Shown: positions 8,737 through 18,998 of the stretch, piece by piece
How the letters are laid out: each line of letters begins with the position of its first letter
How positions within the stretch are numbered: the stretch's first letter is position 1
Assembly: GCA_963763495.1 (NCBI GenBank)
Contig: CAVXOY010000013.1
Location: forward strand, 1 to 64,000
Reading direction: 5' to 3'
Origin: DAOUEO01 sp963763495
Lineage (GTDB): Bacteria; Chloroflexota; Dehalococcoidia; DSTF01; JALHUB01
DNA length: 64,000 bases
Made by a program: the position numbers and the translations under genes
Notes under the pieces: model-generated
Told to the model about the DNA's origin: nothing
Seen by the model: only the letters and a program-made list of their open reading frames with translations
Database searches by the model: none

Positions 8737-9408
8737 TCAGTCCCCCAGGGCGTAGCCCACGCCGCGCACGGTGCGGATCAACTTGCGGTTGTGGCCGCGG
8801 TCCAGCTTGCGGCGAAGATAAGTAACGTACACATCCACGAGGTTCGAGTCGGGCGAGTAGTCGTACCCCCACACGTGGTCCAGTATGTGGGTGCGGGTGA
8901 CCACGCGGCCCTCGTTGCGCACCAGGAACTCGAGGAGGGCGAACTCCTTGGGGCTCAACTCGATAGTCTTCCCGGCCCGTTCGGCGCGGCGGCGTCGCAG
9001 GTCCAGGGCAAGGTCCGCCACCTCGAGCCGGTCCGGCTCCCGCGCCTGGACGCGCCGTCGACCGAGGGCGCGCAGACGGGCGAGCAACTCCTGAAAAGCG
9101 AATGGCTTGGGCAGATAATCGTCCGCTCCGGCGTCCAGCCCTCGCACCCGGTCCTCAACGCCGTCCAGAGCGGTGAGAAGCAGGATAGGCGTGTCGAAGC
9201 GGTCGGCGCGCAGAGTGCGGCAGACCTCGATCCCATCCATGCCGGGCAGCAGGATGTCCAGGACGATGACGTCGTGGGAGCCCTCCTTGGCGATTGCCAG
9301 CCCGTCGTTGCCGTCGGCGGCGATGTCCACGGTGTGCCCTTCCTCCTCCAGGACCCTGCGCACCACCTGGGCCAGCCGCCGCTCGTCTTCCACCAAAAGG
9401 ATGTACAA
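8737..9408 (-). CDS. OmpR-family response regulator
   Basis: 223 residues: receiver with ED at 7-8, phospho-Asp at 51 (IVLDILLPGMDG) and Lys in YLPKPFAF, then a winged-helix domain (about 128-220) with SPKEFALLEFLVRNEG and a final VRGVGYALGD. The start is TTG at 9408, because the receiver begins YILLVEDE there; AAGGAG lies ten bases upstream. First gene of an operon with the kinase. Directly repeated TTAAAG boxes with an 11-base period lie upstream (9452-9468), the usual arrangement for dimeric OmpR-type binding, so it may control both itself and the divergent genes. Confidence 0.94.
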   Translation of the reverse strand: MYILLVEDERRLAQVVRRVLEEEGHTVDIAADGNDGLAIAKEGSHDVIVLDILLPGMDGIEVCRTLRADRFDTPILLLTALDGVEDRVRGLDAGADDYLPKPFAFQELLARLRALGRRRVQAREPDRLEVADLALDLRRRRAERAGKTIELSPKEFALLEFLVRNEGRVVTRTHILDHVWGYDYSPDSNLVDVYVTYLRRKLDRGHNRKLIRTVRGVGYALGD

Positions 9409-9451
9409 GTGCCCATCACTCCTTTCCGTTGTTCATGGTACAGGGTCAACA

Positions 9452-9517
9452 TTAAAGAAATGTTAAAGAGACCCCCACCTTAAGGAATTCTAGTCTTTCT
9501 TCAACGTCGCCTTAACC
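9452..9517. promoter_or_regulatory. Candidate OmpR-type operator in a divergent promoter region
   Basis: TTAAAG occurs at 9452-9457 and again at 9463-9468, exactly 11 bases apart, followed by TTAAGG (9480-9485) and TTAACC (9512-9517). Direct hexamers with an 11-base period are typical of OmpR/PhoB-family sites. The array lies between the regulator gene and the divergent secreted protein gene. The repeats are seen; binding by this regulator is inferred. Confidence 0.45.
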
Positions 9518-9579
9518 AACCCGGCCTAAGCTGAATCTAGCAGTAGCTCGACAAGTCACTCAAAGAAGGAGGTACACAC

Positions 9580-10323
9580 ATGAAGAGACTGCTCAAGATA
9601 GCGGCTGTGGTGGCGGTTCTGGGGCTGGCGGTGGTTGCCGTTGGCGGGGCTGTTACCTCGGCGCAAGAAGGCGATGGCCCGTTCGCTGGGTTCCTCGCCA
9701 AGGTCGCCGCGAAGCTGGGCGTCAGTGAGGACCAACTCAAGGGCGCCATCGACGAGGCCCAGATCGAGACGATAGATGAGGCGGTGGCCAGCGGCCGCAT
9801 CACCCAGGAGCAGGCGGATCGCATGAAAGAACGCGTCGAAGAGGGCGATTCCCTCTTGCCGTTCGGCGGTCCGCGAGGCGGCCCACGTGGCGAACTGAGG
9901 GGCGCGCGCGTTCTGCCGGATGCCGCTGCTCAGGCGCTGGGCATTACTCAGGATGAGCTAATGACCGAATTGAAGGACGGCAAGTCGCTGGCCGAGGTGG
10001 CCGAGGCTAAGGGGATGAGCGTCGACGACTTCAAGGCGGCGCTGCTCACCCAGGTGAAGGCGCAGTTGGATAGCCTGGTCGCCGACGGTACGCTGACCCA
10101 GGAGCAGGCCGACCGTGTCATGCAGAATACCGAGGACAACATCGACAGCATCGTCAACGCCCAGGGCGGTTTTGGTGGTTGCGGTGGACCGGGGCGTGGT
10201 GCTGGCGGACTCGGGCCCTGGCAAGGTCCGCCTCCCGATGACGGGTCCGGCCTCGAGCCGGGGCAGGCTCCGACTCCGAACGGCACGGCCGGGAGTTCCA
10301 GCGCGTCCGGCGGGACAGCCTAG
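9580..10323 (+). CDS. Secreted protein with two helical 'TQEQAD' repeats
   Basis: 247 residues with a typical signal peptide (about 1-28: charged start, hydrophobic core, ...VTSAQ). Two similar helical units follow. The first contains AKLGVSEDQLKGAI and ASGRITQEQADRM; the second contains QALGITQDELMTEL, a SLAEVAEAKGMS insert and ADGTLTQEQADRV. The C-terminus is rich in Gly and Pro. This repeat pattern is familiar from exported proteins of Actinobacteria and Chloroflexota next to two-component systems; the molecular role is unknown. The ribosome site AAGGAGG is well placed. It faces the kinase/OmpR operon and precedes the export pump genes but ends with its own strong terminator, so it is probably a separately transcribed target. 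Confidence 0.75.
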   Translation: MKRLLKIAAVVAVLGLAVVAVGGAVTSAQEGDGPFAGFLAKVAAKLGVSEDQLKGAIDEAQIETIDEAVASGRITQEQADRMKERVEEGDSLLPFGGPRGGPRGELRGARVLPDAAAQALGITQDELMTELKDGKSLAEVAEAKGMSVDDFKAALLTQVKAQLDSLVADGTLTQEQADRVMQNTEDNIDSIVNAQGGFGGCGGPGRGAGGLGPWQGPPPDDGSGLEPGQAPTPNGTAGSSSASGGTA

Positions 10324-10344
10324 CAGCGACACCGCCGTTCTGTC

Positions 10345-10390
10345 GAAGGAGGCAGGGTTACCGGACTCGGTCGTGGCCCCTGCCTCCTTC
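10345..10390 (+). terminator. Strong hairpin terminator after the secreted repeat protein
   Basis: GAAGGAGGCAGGG (10345-10357) pairs perfectly with CCCTGCCTCCTTC (10378-10390): a 13-base-pair stem with a 20-base loop, 22 bases after the stop codon. The following bases are only mildly T-rich. Confidence 0.65.
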
Positions 10391-10561
10391 ATTGTGTCCT
10401 TTGGCGTATCTGGACTTGTCATTCTCCTCATTATTAACCAACTCTAACCTGACTCCAATGTTCCCCCAATGATGGGAACATACCCTAGGGAGAGCAACGA
10501 GAAAACGAATCGGATGAGCTTTGCGGCCGACGGACTGCCCCGGCCGAGGAGGTACTGTGAG

Positions 10562-12585
10562 ATGAGTCAACCACCCGTCCCTCAAGGAATTGACGACTAC
10601 GATGATCTGCTGGATATGACCGACCATCCCTGGCGAAAGCGCCTCGTTGGACTGGCGGTGCTCTTGGTGCTGGCTGTCGCCGGCGTCTACGCGCTTTGGG
10701 CAACGGTGCTGAGCGGTGACGGCTCGTCCGAGGCGGCGATCCAGACCGCCACCGTCCAGCGAGGCTCGATTGTCAACTCGGTCAGCACGAGTGGCACTGC
10801 CGTTGCCCAGTCAACGTCAAACCTCTCGTTCAGCCAGTCCGGACAAATAACCGCCGTCAACGTCACGGTGGGACAGGAGGTCAAGCAGGGCGACGTGCTT
10901 GCTGAGGTGGAGTCGGACACGCTTCAGGACTCGCTCACGAAGGCGCAGGTGAATCTCTCCTCGGCCCAGAACAATCTGAACCAGTTGCTGGAGGGCAGCG
11001 ACGCCGCCGAACTCGCGTCGGCCGACCAGAGCGTCATCCAGGCGCAGGCGAACTACGAAAAGGCCCAGACAGCTCTCCAAGACCTGCTCGATGGACCTGA
11101 TGCCGCCGAGATAGATTCCGCTCAACAGGCGGTGCTTTCGGCCGAGTCACAACTGGCGAAGGCGCAGTCTGCACGCACGGACGTCGAACTCGACATGGGA
11201 GGACGCCGTCGCCGCCGCCGAGGAGGCGGTGGATAGGGCGGAGGGCGCACTGGACAAGGCCGAGCGCGCAGCCGACAATGCGGCCGCAGACTACGACGGA
11301 TTGTCAAGCCGCGCCGCCGGCCACCGATCCAACCTGCAGGAACGCCTTGGCGGAAAAAGAGGACACGGCTGACGCGGTCGATGCAGCGGAGGACGATCTC
11401 GATGCGGCGGAGGACGATCTCGACGAGCTGGGGAACGGCCCGAGCAGTGAGGACATAGCTTCGGCGGATATGGCGATCGCGTCGGCGGAGCTGGCGCTCA
11501 AGATGGCAAACGACAAGCTGACGGAGCTCAACCAGGGGCCCTCAGAAGCCGATGTGACGCAGGCGCAGCACGACGTCGACTCGGCCGCCGCGGCGCTTAC
11601 CGCCGCCCAGGCGAAGCGCAACGATACCTATCAGGGAGCGGAAGCGGAAGAGATACAGGCGCAGCGTAACCAGGTACTGCTTGCTCAGCTTGCGGTCAAT
11701 CAGGCTCAGAAGGACCTGGAGAAGGCGAAGTTGATCGCCCCGTTCGACGGCACGGTGGCGGCGCTGAACATCAGCGTGGGCGAGGAGGCAGGCTCCGGCT
11801 CAAGCAGCACAGCGGCAATCGTCCTCAACACGCCGAACGCGATCATCCTGAAGCTCAGCGTCAGCGAATCGGACCTGCCCAACCTGAAGGCCGGTCAAAA
11901 CGGCACGGCCACCTTCGACGCCATCTCCGGGCAGGTGTTCCCTATCGTCGTCGACTCCGTCGGCACGAATCCCACGACGACGCAGGGAGTGGTCACGTAC
12001 GAGGTGCGGGCGCACATCATCTCTGGGAGGAGCATGCTGTCTGGTAGTCAGTCGACAGGCTCACCCGGTAGTAGAGCGTCGCGTGGTGGTCAGATCTCGG
12101 CCACGCCGGTCGCAACCGGCACTGCTGCCGCTGTAACGGGTACCCCCGCCGCCGAACCGACCCCCGGCAGCGCGCTACCCCAGGCTCAGGCACTGGCCCC
12201 CGCTGCCGTCGATGCCACCGTCACCAACCCGACCCCCGGCATGAACGCATCGGTAACGATCATAATCGACCAGCGCCAGGATGTGCTCACTGTCCCGAGC
12301 ACCGCCATCCAGCGTGAAGGGCGAGAGAGCTTCGTGGAGGTCCAGAAGGAAGACGGGTCGACAGAGCGTGTAGTGGTCGAGACGGGGCTCAGCGATAGCA
12401 CGAACACCGAGATCACGAGCGGTCTGGAGGAAGGCCAGACGGTGATCATCCCCAGCGTCACGGCGACATCGTCGAGGCAGTCACAGACGGGTCAGAGCGA
12501 CAACATGATGCCGGTATTCGGCGGCCCACCCGGCGGCGGCTCTGCACCTGATGGTGGTGGGATCATCATTCGTGGGGGAGAGTAG
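10562..12585 (+). CDS. MacA/HlyD-type periplasmic adaptor protein, two apparent frameshifts
   Basis: Membrane-fusion subunit of an ABC export pump. From the ATG at 10562 (GAGGAGG nine bases upstream): one membrane anchor (about residues 27-46), the first half of a barrel-sandwich domain (GQITAVNVTVGQEVKQGDVLAEV), a very long Ala/Gln/Asp-rich alpha-hairpin, then the second half (KAKLIAPFDGTVAALNISVGEEA) and a beta domain ending in LTVPSTAIQREG. The frame changes near 11198 and again near 11310. The middle frame carries WEDAVAAAEEAVDRAE, which continues the coiled coil, so these are one gene with two extra bases. It is followed after two bases by the ATPase gene. Low-complexity Pro/Thr/Gly inserts lie near the C-terminus. 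Confidence 0.85.
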
Positions 12586-12587
12586 CG

Positions 12588-13316
12588 ATGATCCGTCTCC
12601 AAGGCGTAACAAAGGTGTATCGCGCTGGGGACGTGCCGGTGCCTGCCCTGCGCGGCATCGACCTGGAGATCCAGCGCGGCGAGTTCCTGGCAATCATCGG
12701 GCCCTCCGGTTCCGGCAAGTCGACGCTCATGCACATCTTGGGCTGTCTCGACAAACCGACGCGCGGCACCTACCAGCTCGAAGGCCACGACGTGCACCGG
12801 ATGACCGATGTCCAGCTCTCCCAAATCCGCAGCCGCCGCATCGGCTTCGTGTTTCAGTCGTTCAACCTGATCTCGCGCTGGCCGGCGGTTTCCCAGGTAG
12901 AGCTGCCCCTCATCTACCGGCAAACGAACCACCGACGAGAGCGAGCCCTACGAGCGCTGGCCGAGGTGGGACTCCGCCATCGCGCCCGTCATCGTCCGAC
13001 ACAGCTCTCCGGCGGCGAGCAGCAGCGGGTGGCCATCGCCCGGGCGCTGGTGACGAACCCGGCGCTGATCCTGGCCGACGAGCCGACCGGCGCCCTCGAT
13101 ACGAAAGCGACCGCCGACCTGATGGAGATGTTCGTCCGCTTGAACAGCACGCGCGGCATTACGATAGCGCTGGTGACCCATGAGCTGGAGGTGGCGGCAT
13201 ACACCAATCGGGTGATCCAGATGCGTGACGGACGCATAGTCTCGGACGGGTCGCCTGAGAGGCTCGGCCTGCCGTCTGCTCCGGAAGCGCCTATCGAAGG
13301 GGGGTTGGCGATATGA
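12588..13316 (+). CDS. MacB-type ABC transporter ATP-binding protein
   Basis: 242 residues with Walker A GPSGSGKST, Q-loop (VFQSFNLISRW), signature LSGGEQQRVAIARAL, Walker B LILADEPTGALD and H-loop (VTHE). The sequence is of the MacB/LolD class that powers pumps with four-helix permeases. It begins two bases after the adaptor gene, and its stop overlaps the ATG of the permease gene, so the three form one operon and probably one complex that extrudes a peptide, antibiotic or lipid-like compound. Regulation by the OmpR-type regulator upstream is possible. Confidence 0.95.
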   Translation: MIRLQGVTKVYRAGDVPVPALRGIDLEIQRGEFLAIIGPSGSGKSTLMHILGCLDKPTRGTYQLEGHDVHRMTDVQLSQIRSRRIGFVFQSFNLISRWPAVSQVELPLIYRQTNHRRERALRALAEVGLRHRARHRPTQLSGGEQQRVAIARALVTNPALILADEPTGALDTKATADLMEMFVRLNSTRGITIALVTHELEVAAYTNRVIQMRDGRIVSDGSPERLGLPSAPEAPIEGGLAI

Positions 13317-14580
13317 TGATCCTCAGCATGATCCAGGCGGCGCTCATGGCGCTCAGCGCGAACAAGACGAGAACCGTCCTCACCATGCTCGGCATCGTTA
13401 TCGGGGTGGCCGCTGTCATTGCGCTGATGGCCGCCGGCCAAGGCGCAAAACAAGGCGTGACCAAGGAGGTTAGCGGGCTCGGCAGCAACCTCATCTTCAT
13501 CAGCGCCCAGCAGAACCAGAGCCAGGAGGGAAACCGCAGGTCATTCAACCCGTTCTCGCTCACAACCGATGATGCCGACGCGCTGAAAGGACCAGACAAG
13601 CCTGCCCTACGTCGACGGCGTGATCGCGCAGTTCAGCTTGGATCTGGAATCGCAGATCACGGGCAACGGACGTTCGACGACCGCAACCGCGATGACCGGC
13701 ACTCAGCCTGCGTTCGAGTACGTCCGGAGCTGGGAAGTGGCGACAGGAAGGTTCATTACCGAAGATGACATGACCCGCAAGGCCATGAACGTCGTTCTCG
13801 GTGCGAAGGTGGCGGAGGACCTCTTCGACACGCCCGAGAGCGCTGTCGGTCAGAGCGTCCGCCTCAACTTTGGGCCGTTCTCGCTCAATCTCACCGTCAT
13901 CGGCGTGATGGAAGGACGAGGGGCAGCCGGCAGCGGCACCGATGACACGCAGATCATCGTGCCCCTTACCACCTTCCAGTCAAAGGTGCCATTCGGTCGC
14001 AGCCCCACCGGCCAGTCCAACGTCCAGGAGATCGTTGTCAAGGTGAACGTCGGGCAACAAGATCGACCAGACGAAGGAACTGATCAGGCAGATACTGCTC
14101 CAGCGTCATGACCTCAGCGAGGATTTTGTGGTGCAGACCCAGGAGGACCTCACCGCAACGGCGAGGAACGTGAGCCGAACGCTTACCATCCTCTTGGGCG
14201 CCATCGCCGGCATCTCCCTGGTAGTCGGCGGCATCGGCACGATGAACATCATGCTCGTGTCCGTGACGGAACGAACGCGCGAGATCGGCATCCGCAAGGC
14301 GGTCGGCGCCAATAGGCAGGACATTCTCCTGCAGTTCATCGTCGAGGCGCTGGTTGTGACGGTCGTCGGGGGAGCCGTCGGCGTGCTCGCGGGAGTCCTC
14401 GCTGCCCGGCTCGCCAACGGCCAGAATTTCGGCACGTCCACGGCTGTCACGACGCTGGTAACGCCGCTCAGCATCTTCATCGCGTTCGGCGTATCTCTAG
14501 CTATCGGGCTCTTCTTCGGCATCTACCCGGCATTTCGCGCCTCCCGTCTCGACCCGATCGAGGCGCTTCGGGCGGAGTGA
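13313..14580 (+). CDS. MacB-like ABC transporter permease, two apparent frameshifts
   Basis: Inner-membrane permease with the MacB architecture: N-terminal helix (ANKTRTVLTMLGIVIGVAAVIAL), a large extracytoplasmic domain, then three C-terminal helices with GGIGTMNIMLVSVTERTREIGIRKAVGA and a final FRASRLDPIEALR. The frame breaks twice: near 13585, where one A too many in AAA can be removed to give LPYVDGVIAQFS, and near 14052, where one G too many in GGG can be removed to give KIDQTKELIRQILLQ. With both corrected it is a normal length of about 420 residues. Start ATG overlaps the ATPase stop. One tripartite-type export system with the two preceding genes. Confidence 0.88.
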
Positions 14581-14650
14581 TTCGGGCGAGGGGAATGGGT
14601 ATGAGAGCGGGTCTGTTGACGAGCCGATTGGGCTAGAGCAGGGCAAGACG

Positions 14651-14680
14651 TTGACACGCTTTCAGGGGCGGGCATAGACT
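14651..14680 (+). promoter_or_regulatory. Sigma70-type promoter of the glycyl-radical enzyme operon
   Basis: A perfect -35 box TTGACA (14651-14656), an 18-base spacer and TAGACT (14675-14680). It lies about 50 bases before the ATG of the alpha/beta hydrolase, the first gene of the operon. The -10 region TAGACTGAA also occurs in the promoter proposed at 26062-26091. Confidence 0.6.
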
Positions 14681-14731
14681 GAATTGGTTGACCGTTGGAG
14701 AGCCCGTCCTCAGCAGCTTGCTGGAGAAGAG

Positions 14732-15571
14732 ATGACTGACGTTCTCGTCAACGGCATCCGGCTCCATTACCAGGTGCACGGAGAGGGCGCGCCGCTGGTA
14801 CTGGCGCATGGCTACGGCGCCACCCTCGATATGTGGGCAGGACAGACTGAGGCGTTCTCTCAGAAGTATCAAGTGGTGGTCTACGACATACGCGGGCACG
14901 GACGCACCGAGGCTCCCCGCGATTGGTCATCCTACAACCTGGACGACTACGTGGAGGACCAGCGTCAGCTTATGGACCACCTCGGCATCGATACGGCCTA
15001 CGTGGGCGGCCTGTCGATGGGCGGCGCGATTGCCCTCCGGTTTGCACTGACCCATCCGCAGCGGTTGAAGGCTCTTCTCCTTTGTGACACGAGTGCGCGC
15101 AACTACGCGTTGCAGGGCGACGGATCGGGAAGGGCACCGGGTGCGGTGCGCAGGTTCATCTTCCGCGACGTCGTGCCGGCGGGTTTCGTCCTTCGCCCGC
15201 TATCTGCCCTTGGAGCGCCTGCTCCAACTCCGCAACGCTCCCGAAGACGCGAAGTCCTACACGCGCAACCTGCGGCAGCACACAGCCTTGGGTCTGAGGG
15301 GCGCCTGGCATGCCCTCATGGGGCAGGAGAACCTGGAGGATCGCTTGGACGAGATCCGCGTGCCCACGCTCATCATCGTAGGTGAACGTGACCCGCTGCT
15401 GGCGCCGAGCCGGATCATGCAGCAGCGCATCGCCGGTTGCCGCTTCGTGCTCATCAAGGACTCAGGCCACGGCACGGTACTGGGCGACCGGAGGCCTTCA
15501 ACAAGGCGGTGCTGGAGTTCCTCGAGGACGTGGAGGCCGGCCGGTCTGTCGAAGGCGAGACAGCGCTCTAG
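14732..15571 (+). CDS. Alpha/beta hydrolase, two apparent frameshifts
   Basis: About 280 residues after frame correction. It has the family's LAHGYGA oxyanion motif, YDIRGHGRT, a nucleophile elbow GLSMGG (Ser), and in the shifted part the acid strand TLIIVGERDPLL (Asp) and the catalytic His in KDSGHGTVLG. Most like enol-lactonase/esterase-type hydrolases. The frame changes near 15190 and near 15490; the last part (EAFNKAVLEFLEDVEAG) then ends at the TAG at 15571. The frame then runs openly into the next gene, whose own ATG is 20 bases further on. First gene of the glycyl-radical operon; it may hydrolyse a substrate or product of that enzyme, but the substrate is unknown. Confidence 0.82.
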
Positions 15572-15590
15572 GGTTGGAGGCGCCGTACCG

Positions 15591-17988
15591 ATGGCAGTGA
15601 GCACACCACAGAACACCACCGGCATCTGGTCACCGTCCCCCTCGCTTTCGCCGCGCGTCCGTCGCCTCCGCGAGGAGTTCTTCTCCTTCGCGGCCCGCGA
15701 CTACTTCCGCAACGAAGTCCGTCCCTACGGCAGCGGCACTCCCTGGGACCAGGTCTGGTCTCCCTACAACTGGGGAGTCGTTCCGGAGATTTACCCTATG
15801 TTTGACGCCGTCAGCGACAGTCTGCTGGCGGCCGCCGAGACCGTCCCTTTGCCGGCCGGCTTCTGGGATGAACCGCTGGTTGTTCGACGCGCCCTTTTCT
15901 TCCGCGAGGTCGTCGAGCGCTGCCTGCCGGTGAAGATCCTGGAGGGCGAACTCATCGTCGGCTCCTACTTCAACACCGCCCTCTCAAAGGCCCACACGCG
16001 GGCTGAGGCTCGCACCTGGCAGCAGGGCGTTCGCCGCTGGCGAGAGAATGCGGGCAGGCTCAACGACAGCGGCGTCGGCAACTGCGGCGCCATCCCCGGC
16101 CACCTGATACCCAACTACCCGAAGGTGTTGCGACTGGGCTTCCGCCGCATCGCCGCCGAACTGGAGGAGATGCGGGCGCGTGAGCCCGACGCGACCAAGC
16201 GCGATTTCTTGCGCGCGCTCATCATCTGCTTGCGAAGCCGCTGTCGCCCTTGCCGAACGGTATGCAGACGAAGCCGAACGGCTGGCGCGAGAGGAGCCCG
16301 ATCGGGCGCGGCGGCTCGAATTGGAGGAGATCGCCCGCATCTGCCGCCGGGTGCCGGGGGAACCGGCCACGACCTTCCAGGAGGCGCTCCAATCGCTCTG
16401 GTTCGCGCACATGCTGGTCATGGTTGCTGAGTCCTACCCGGGCCCCGGCCTTTCGCCCGGGCGCATCGACCAGTACCTCTACCCCTACTACCAGGCGGAC
16501 ATGGCAAGCGGCCGTCTCGACCGCCAACAGGCCCAAGAACTCCTCCAGTGCCTCTGGATCAAGCACAACTACGCCTATGACTACCAGGGACGGATCGGCA
16601 ACCAGGGGATCAACTCCGGCTTCGGACAACTGATCACTCTCGGCGGCATCAACGCCGACGGCAGCGACGCCAGCAACGATCTTACCTGGCTGATGCTGGA
16701 CGTCATCGAGGAGATGAACCTGCTGGAGCCCAAGCCCAACGTCCGCCTGCACGAGAAGACGCCGGAGGAGCTGCTGCGCCGCGTCGCCGGGCTTATCGCC
16801 CGCGCCCAGGGCTCGCCCTTCCTGCTCAACTTCGACGAGGCGTCGATCCGAGGACTGGCCTGGCAGGGACTTCCCGAAGACCAGCTCTGGGACTACGCGC
16901 CGGTCGGCTGTTTGGAGAACACCCTCCAGGGCTGCGACCGCTCCGGCACCGTCGACGTCAACCTGAATCTGGCCAAGGCGGTCGAACTCACGCTCAACGA
17001 CGGCGTCGACATGGCGACCGGCCGGCGCCTGGGCCCGCGCACCGGCGACCCCAGCGCCTTCCCGGACTTCCCGTCGTTCCTGACCGCCTTCAAGCAGCAA
17101 CTCGCGGCACTGCTCGATCAACTCATCGACTGCAACAACCAGGCTGACGCTCTGCGCTCCGGGTTCGAGCCGACGCCCTACCTGAGCGTCCTCGTCGATG
17201 GTTGCGCCGAAAGCGGCCGCGATGTCACGGCCGGCGGAGCGCGCCACAACTACATCACCGTCGAGGGCATCGCCCTGGCGACGGCAGTGGACTCGCTCCT
17301 CGCCGTCAGGCATCTGGTCTACGACGAGCGGCGCGTGACAATGGATGAGCTGCTGGCCGCCATCCGCGCCAACTTCGAGGGTCATGAGGAACTACGCCAA
17401 GTCCTTATGAACAGAGCCCCGAAGTTCGGCAGGGATGACCCGGAGGCAGACGACCTGGGCCGCGAGGTGTCGCGGTTCTGGACGGAGGAGGCGTTCCGTC
17501 GCGTCTCCCCGGCAACCGGTCGGCGCTACCGTGGTGGCTACCTCTCCTGGAACTACTGGATCGGCTACGCGCCGCTGACCGCTGCCACGCCGGACGGCCG
17601 GCGGCGGGGGACCTTCCTCTCCAACGGCGTCTGCCCGGTCAACGGTGCCGACCGCGAAGGGCCGACTGCCGCCATCCAGTCGGTAGGCCACCTGGGGCTG
17701 GAAACCGCGCCCAACGGCGCATCTCACACATTGAACCTCAGCCCGTCGCTCCTGCGCGACGAAGAGCACGTCGCCAAGCTGGCAGCCCTCCTGCGGGCGT
17801 ACTGCCGCGTGGGCGGCACCGCCCTCCAGGTCAACGTCCTCGATTCCGAGACGCTGCGGGCGGCCCAGGCGGACCCGGAAGCCTACCGCAATCTGCTGGT
17901 GCGCGTGACGGGCTACAATGCTTACTTTGTCACTCTGGGGCGGGAGATTCAGGACGAGATCATCGCTCGCGAGGCGGGCCGGATTTGA
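15591..17988 (+). CDS. Glycyl-radical enzyme (PFL-like, dehydratase/lyase type), one frameshift
   Basis: About 798 residues after removal of one extra T near 16227 (TGCTTGC read as TGCTGC). The active-site Cys (codon 16909-16911) sits in VGCLEN, with Glu two residues on; Cys-x-Glu is the pattern of glycerol/diol dehydratase, choline and isethionate lyases and related eliminases rather than PFL (Cys-Cys) or benzylsuccinate synthase. The radical Gly (codon 17911-17913) is in RVTGYNAYF, 25 residues before the end. The protein needs anaerobic activation by the activase encoded next. The product is not one I can assign to a known class: the active-site surroundings (LENTLQGCDRSG) differ from the well-known GCVEP context. 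Oxygen-sensitive chemistry implies an anaerobic or facultative host. Confidence 0.9.
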
Positions 17989-18006
17989 TCCGGCAGAAGA
18001 AACAGC

Positions 18007-18994
18007 ATGCATAGCACGAGCAGCCGCACCACTCCCGAAACCTCGACGGAGACAGCAGGTAGCGCCGGAGCCGTCACCGGCGTCACCTTCAACGTGCAGC
18101 GCTTCAGCACGGAGGACGGCCCCGGCATCCGCACGACCGTCTTCATGAAGGGTTGTCCGCTGCGCTGCCGCTGGTGCCACAACCCGGAGGGCCTTTCGCC
18201 GCACCCGCAACTCGTCTGGTACGACGTGCGCTGCATGGGTGCCCGTGCCTGCCTGGCCGCCTGCCCGACTCAAGCCCTGGAATTGACACCGGCGGGAATG
18301 CGAATCGACCGCGATCTCTGCTCACCTTGCGATCGCTGCGTCGATGCCTGTCCCAGCGGCGCCCTCGAGGTCATCGGCAGGCGATGGACTTCGGAAGAAC
18401 TCTTCGCGCTGGTGGCCAGGGACGCCGCCTTCTATGAGACGTCCGGCGGCGGCGTGACAGTGTCCGGCGGCGAGCCTGCCATGCAGCCTGACTTCCTGGA
18501 GGCTTTCCTGGCGCGGTGCCACCAAGCCGGCATCGCTGCGGCCATCGACACCTGCGGCTACGCGGACGGGAGCGTGTACGAGCGCCTGCTGCCGTACGTC
18601 AGCCTCGTGCTTTTCGACCTGAAGGTGGCCGACCGGGAGCGACACCACGCGGCGACGGGCGTCTACCCCGACCGCATCTTCGAGAACGCCGCCGCCATCG
18701 CGGCGCGTGGCGTCCCCATGTGGGTGCGGACGCCGGTGATCCCCGGCTACACGGATGACGAGGAGAACATCGCGGCGCTGGCCGCATTCATCGCTGAACG
18801 GCTGCCGACGGTCGAGCGCTGGGACCTGCTCGCCTACACGAACCTGGGGCGGCCCAAGTACGGCCGTCTGGACTTGCCCTACCCGCTGGGAGACGCGGAC
18901 CTGCCTCCTGCGGGAGCGGATGGAGCGACTGGCCGCCGTCGCCCAGCGGAGCGGCGTGCCGACTGTAGTGTGGTCCGGCGCTACTCGGGACTAG
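18007..18994 (+). CDS. Glycyl-radical enzyme activating protein (radical SAM), one frameshift
   Basis: Installs the glycyl radical on the preceding enzyme using SAM and an iron-sulfur cluster. The radical SAM motif is GCPLRCRWCHN (CxxxCxxC). Two inserted ferredoxin-like sites follow: CMGARACLAACP and CSPCDRCVDACP. The first lacks the usual second cysteine (Ala instead). SGGEP, needed for SAM binding, is present. Near 18905 an extra C breaks the frame; corrected, the end reads LLRERMERLAAVAQ...VWSGATRD with a stop at 18994, five bases before the next gene. The N-terminal 25 residues are Ser/Thr-rich, and an internal start is possible. Gap of 18 bases to the enzyme gene, so one operon. Confidence 0.92.
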
Positions 18995-18998
18995 ACAC

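Noticed and set aside
16222..17385. Long open frame (387 codons) on the minus strand
   Set aside because: It is antisense to the glycyl-radical enzyme; high GC gives long chance frames and the translation (Gln/Asp/Val-rich) has no domain or ribosome site.
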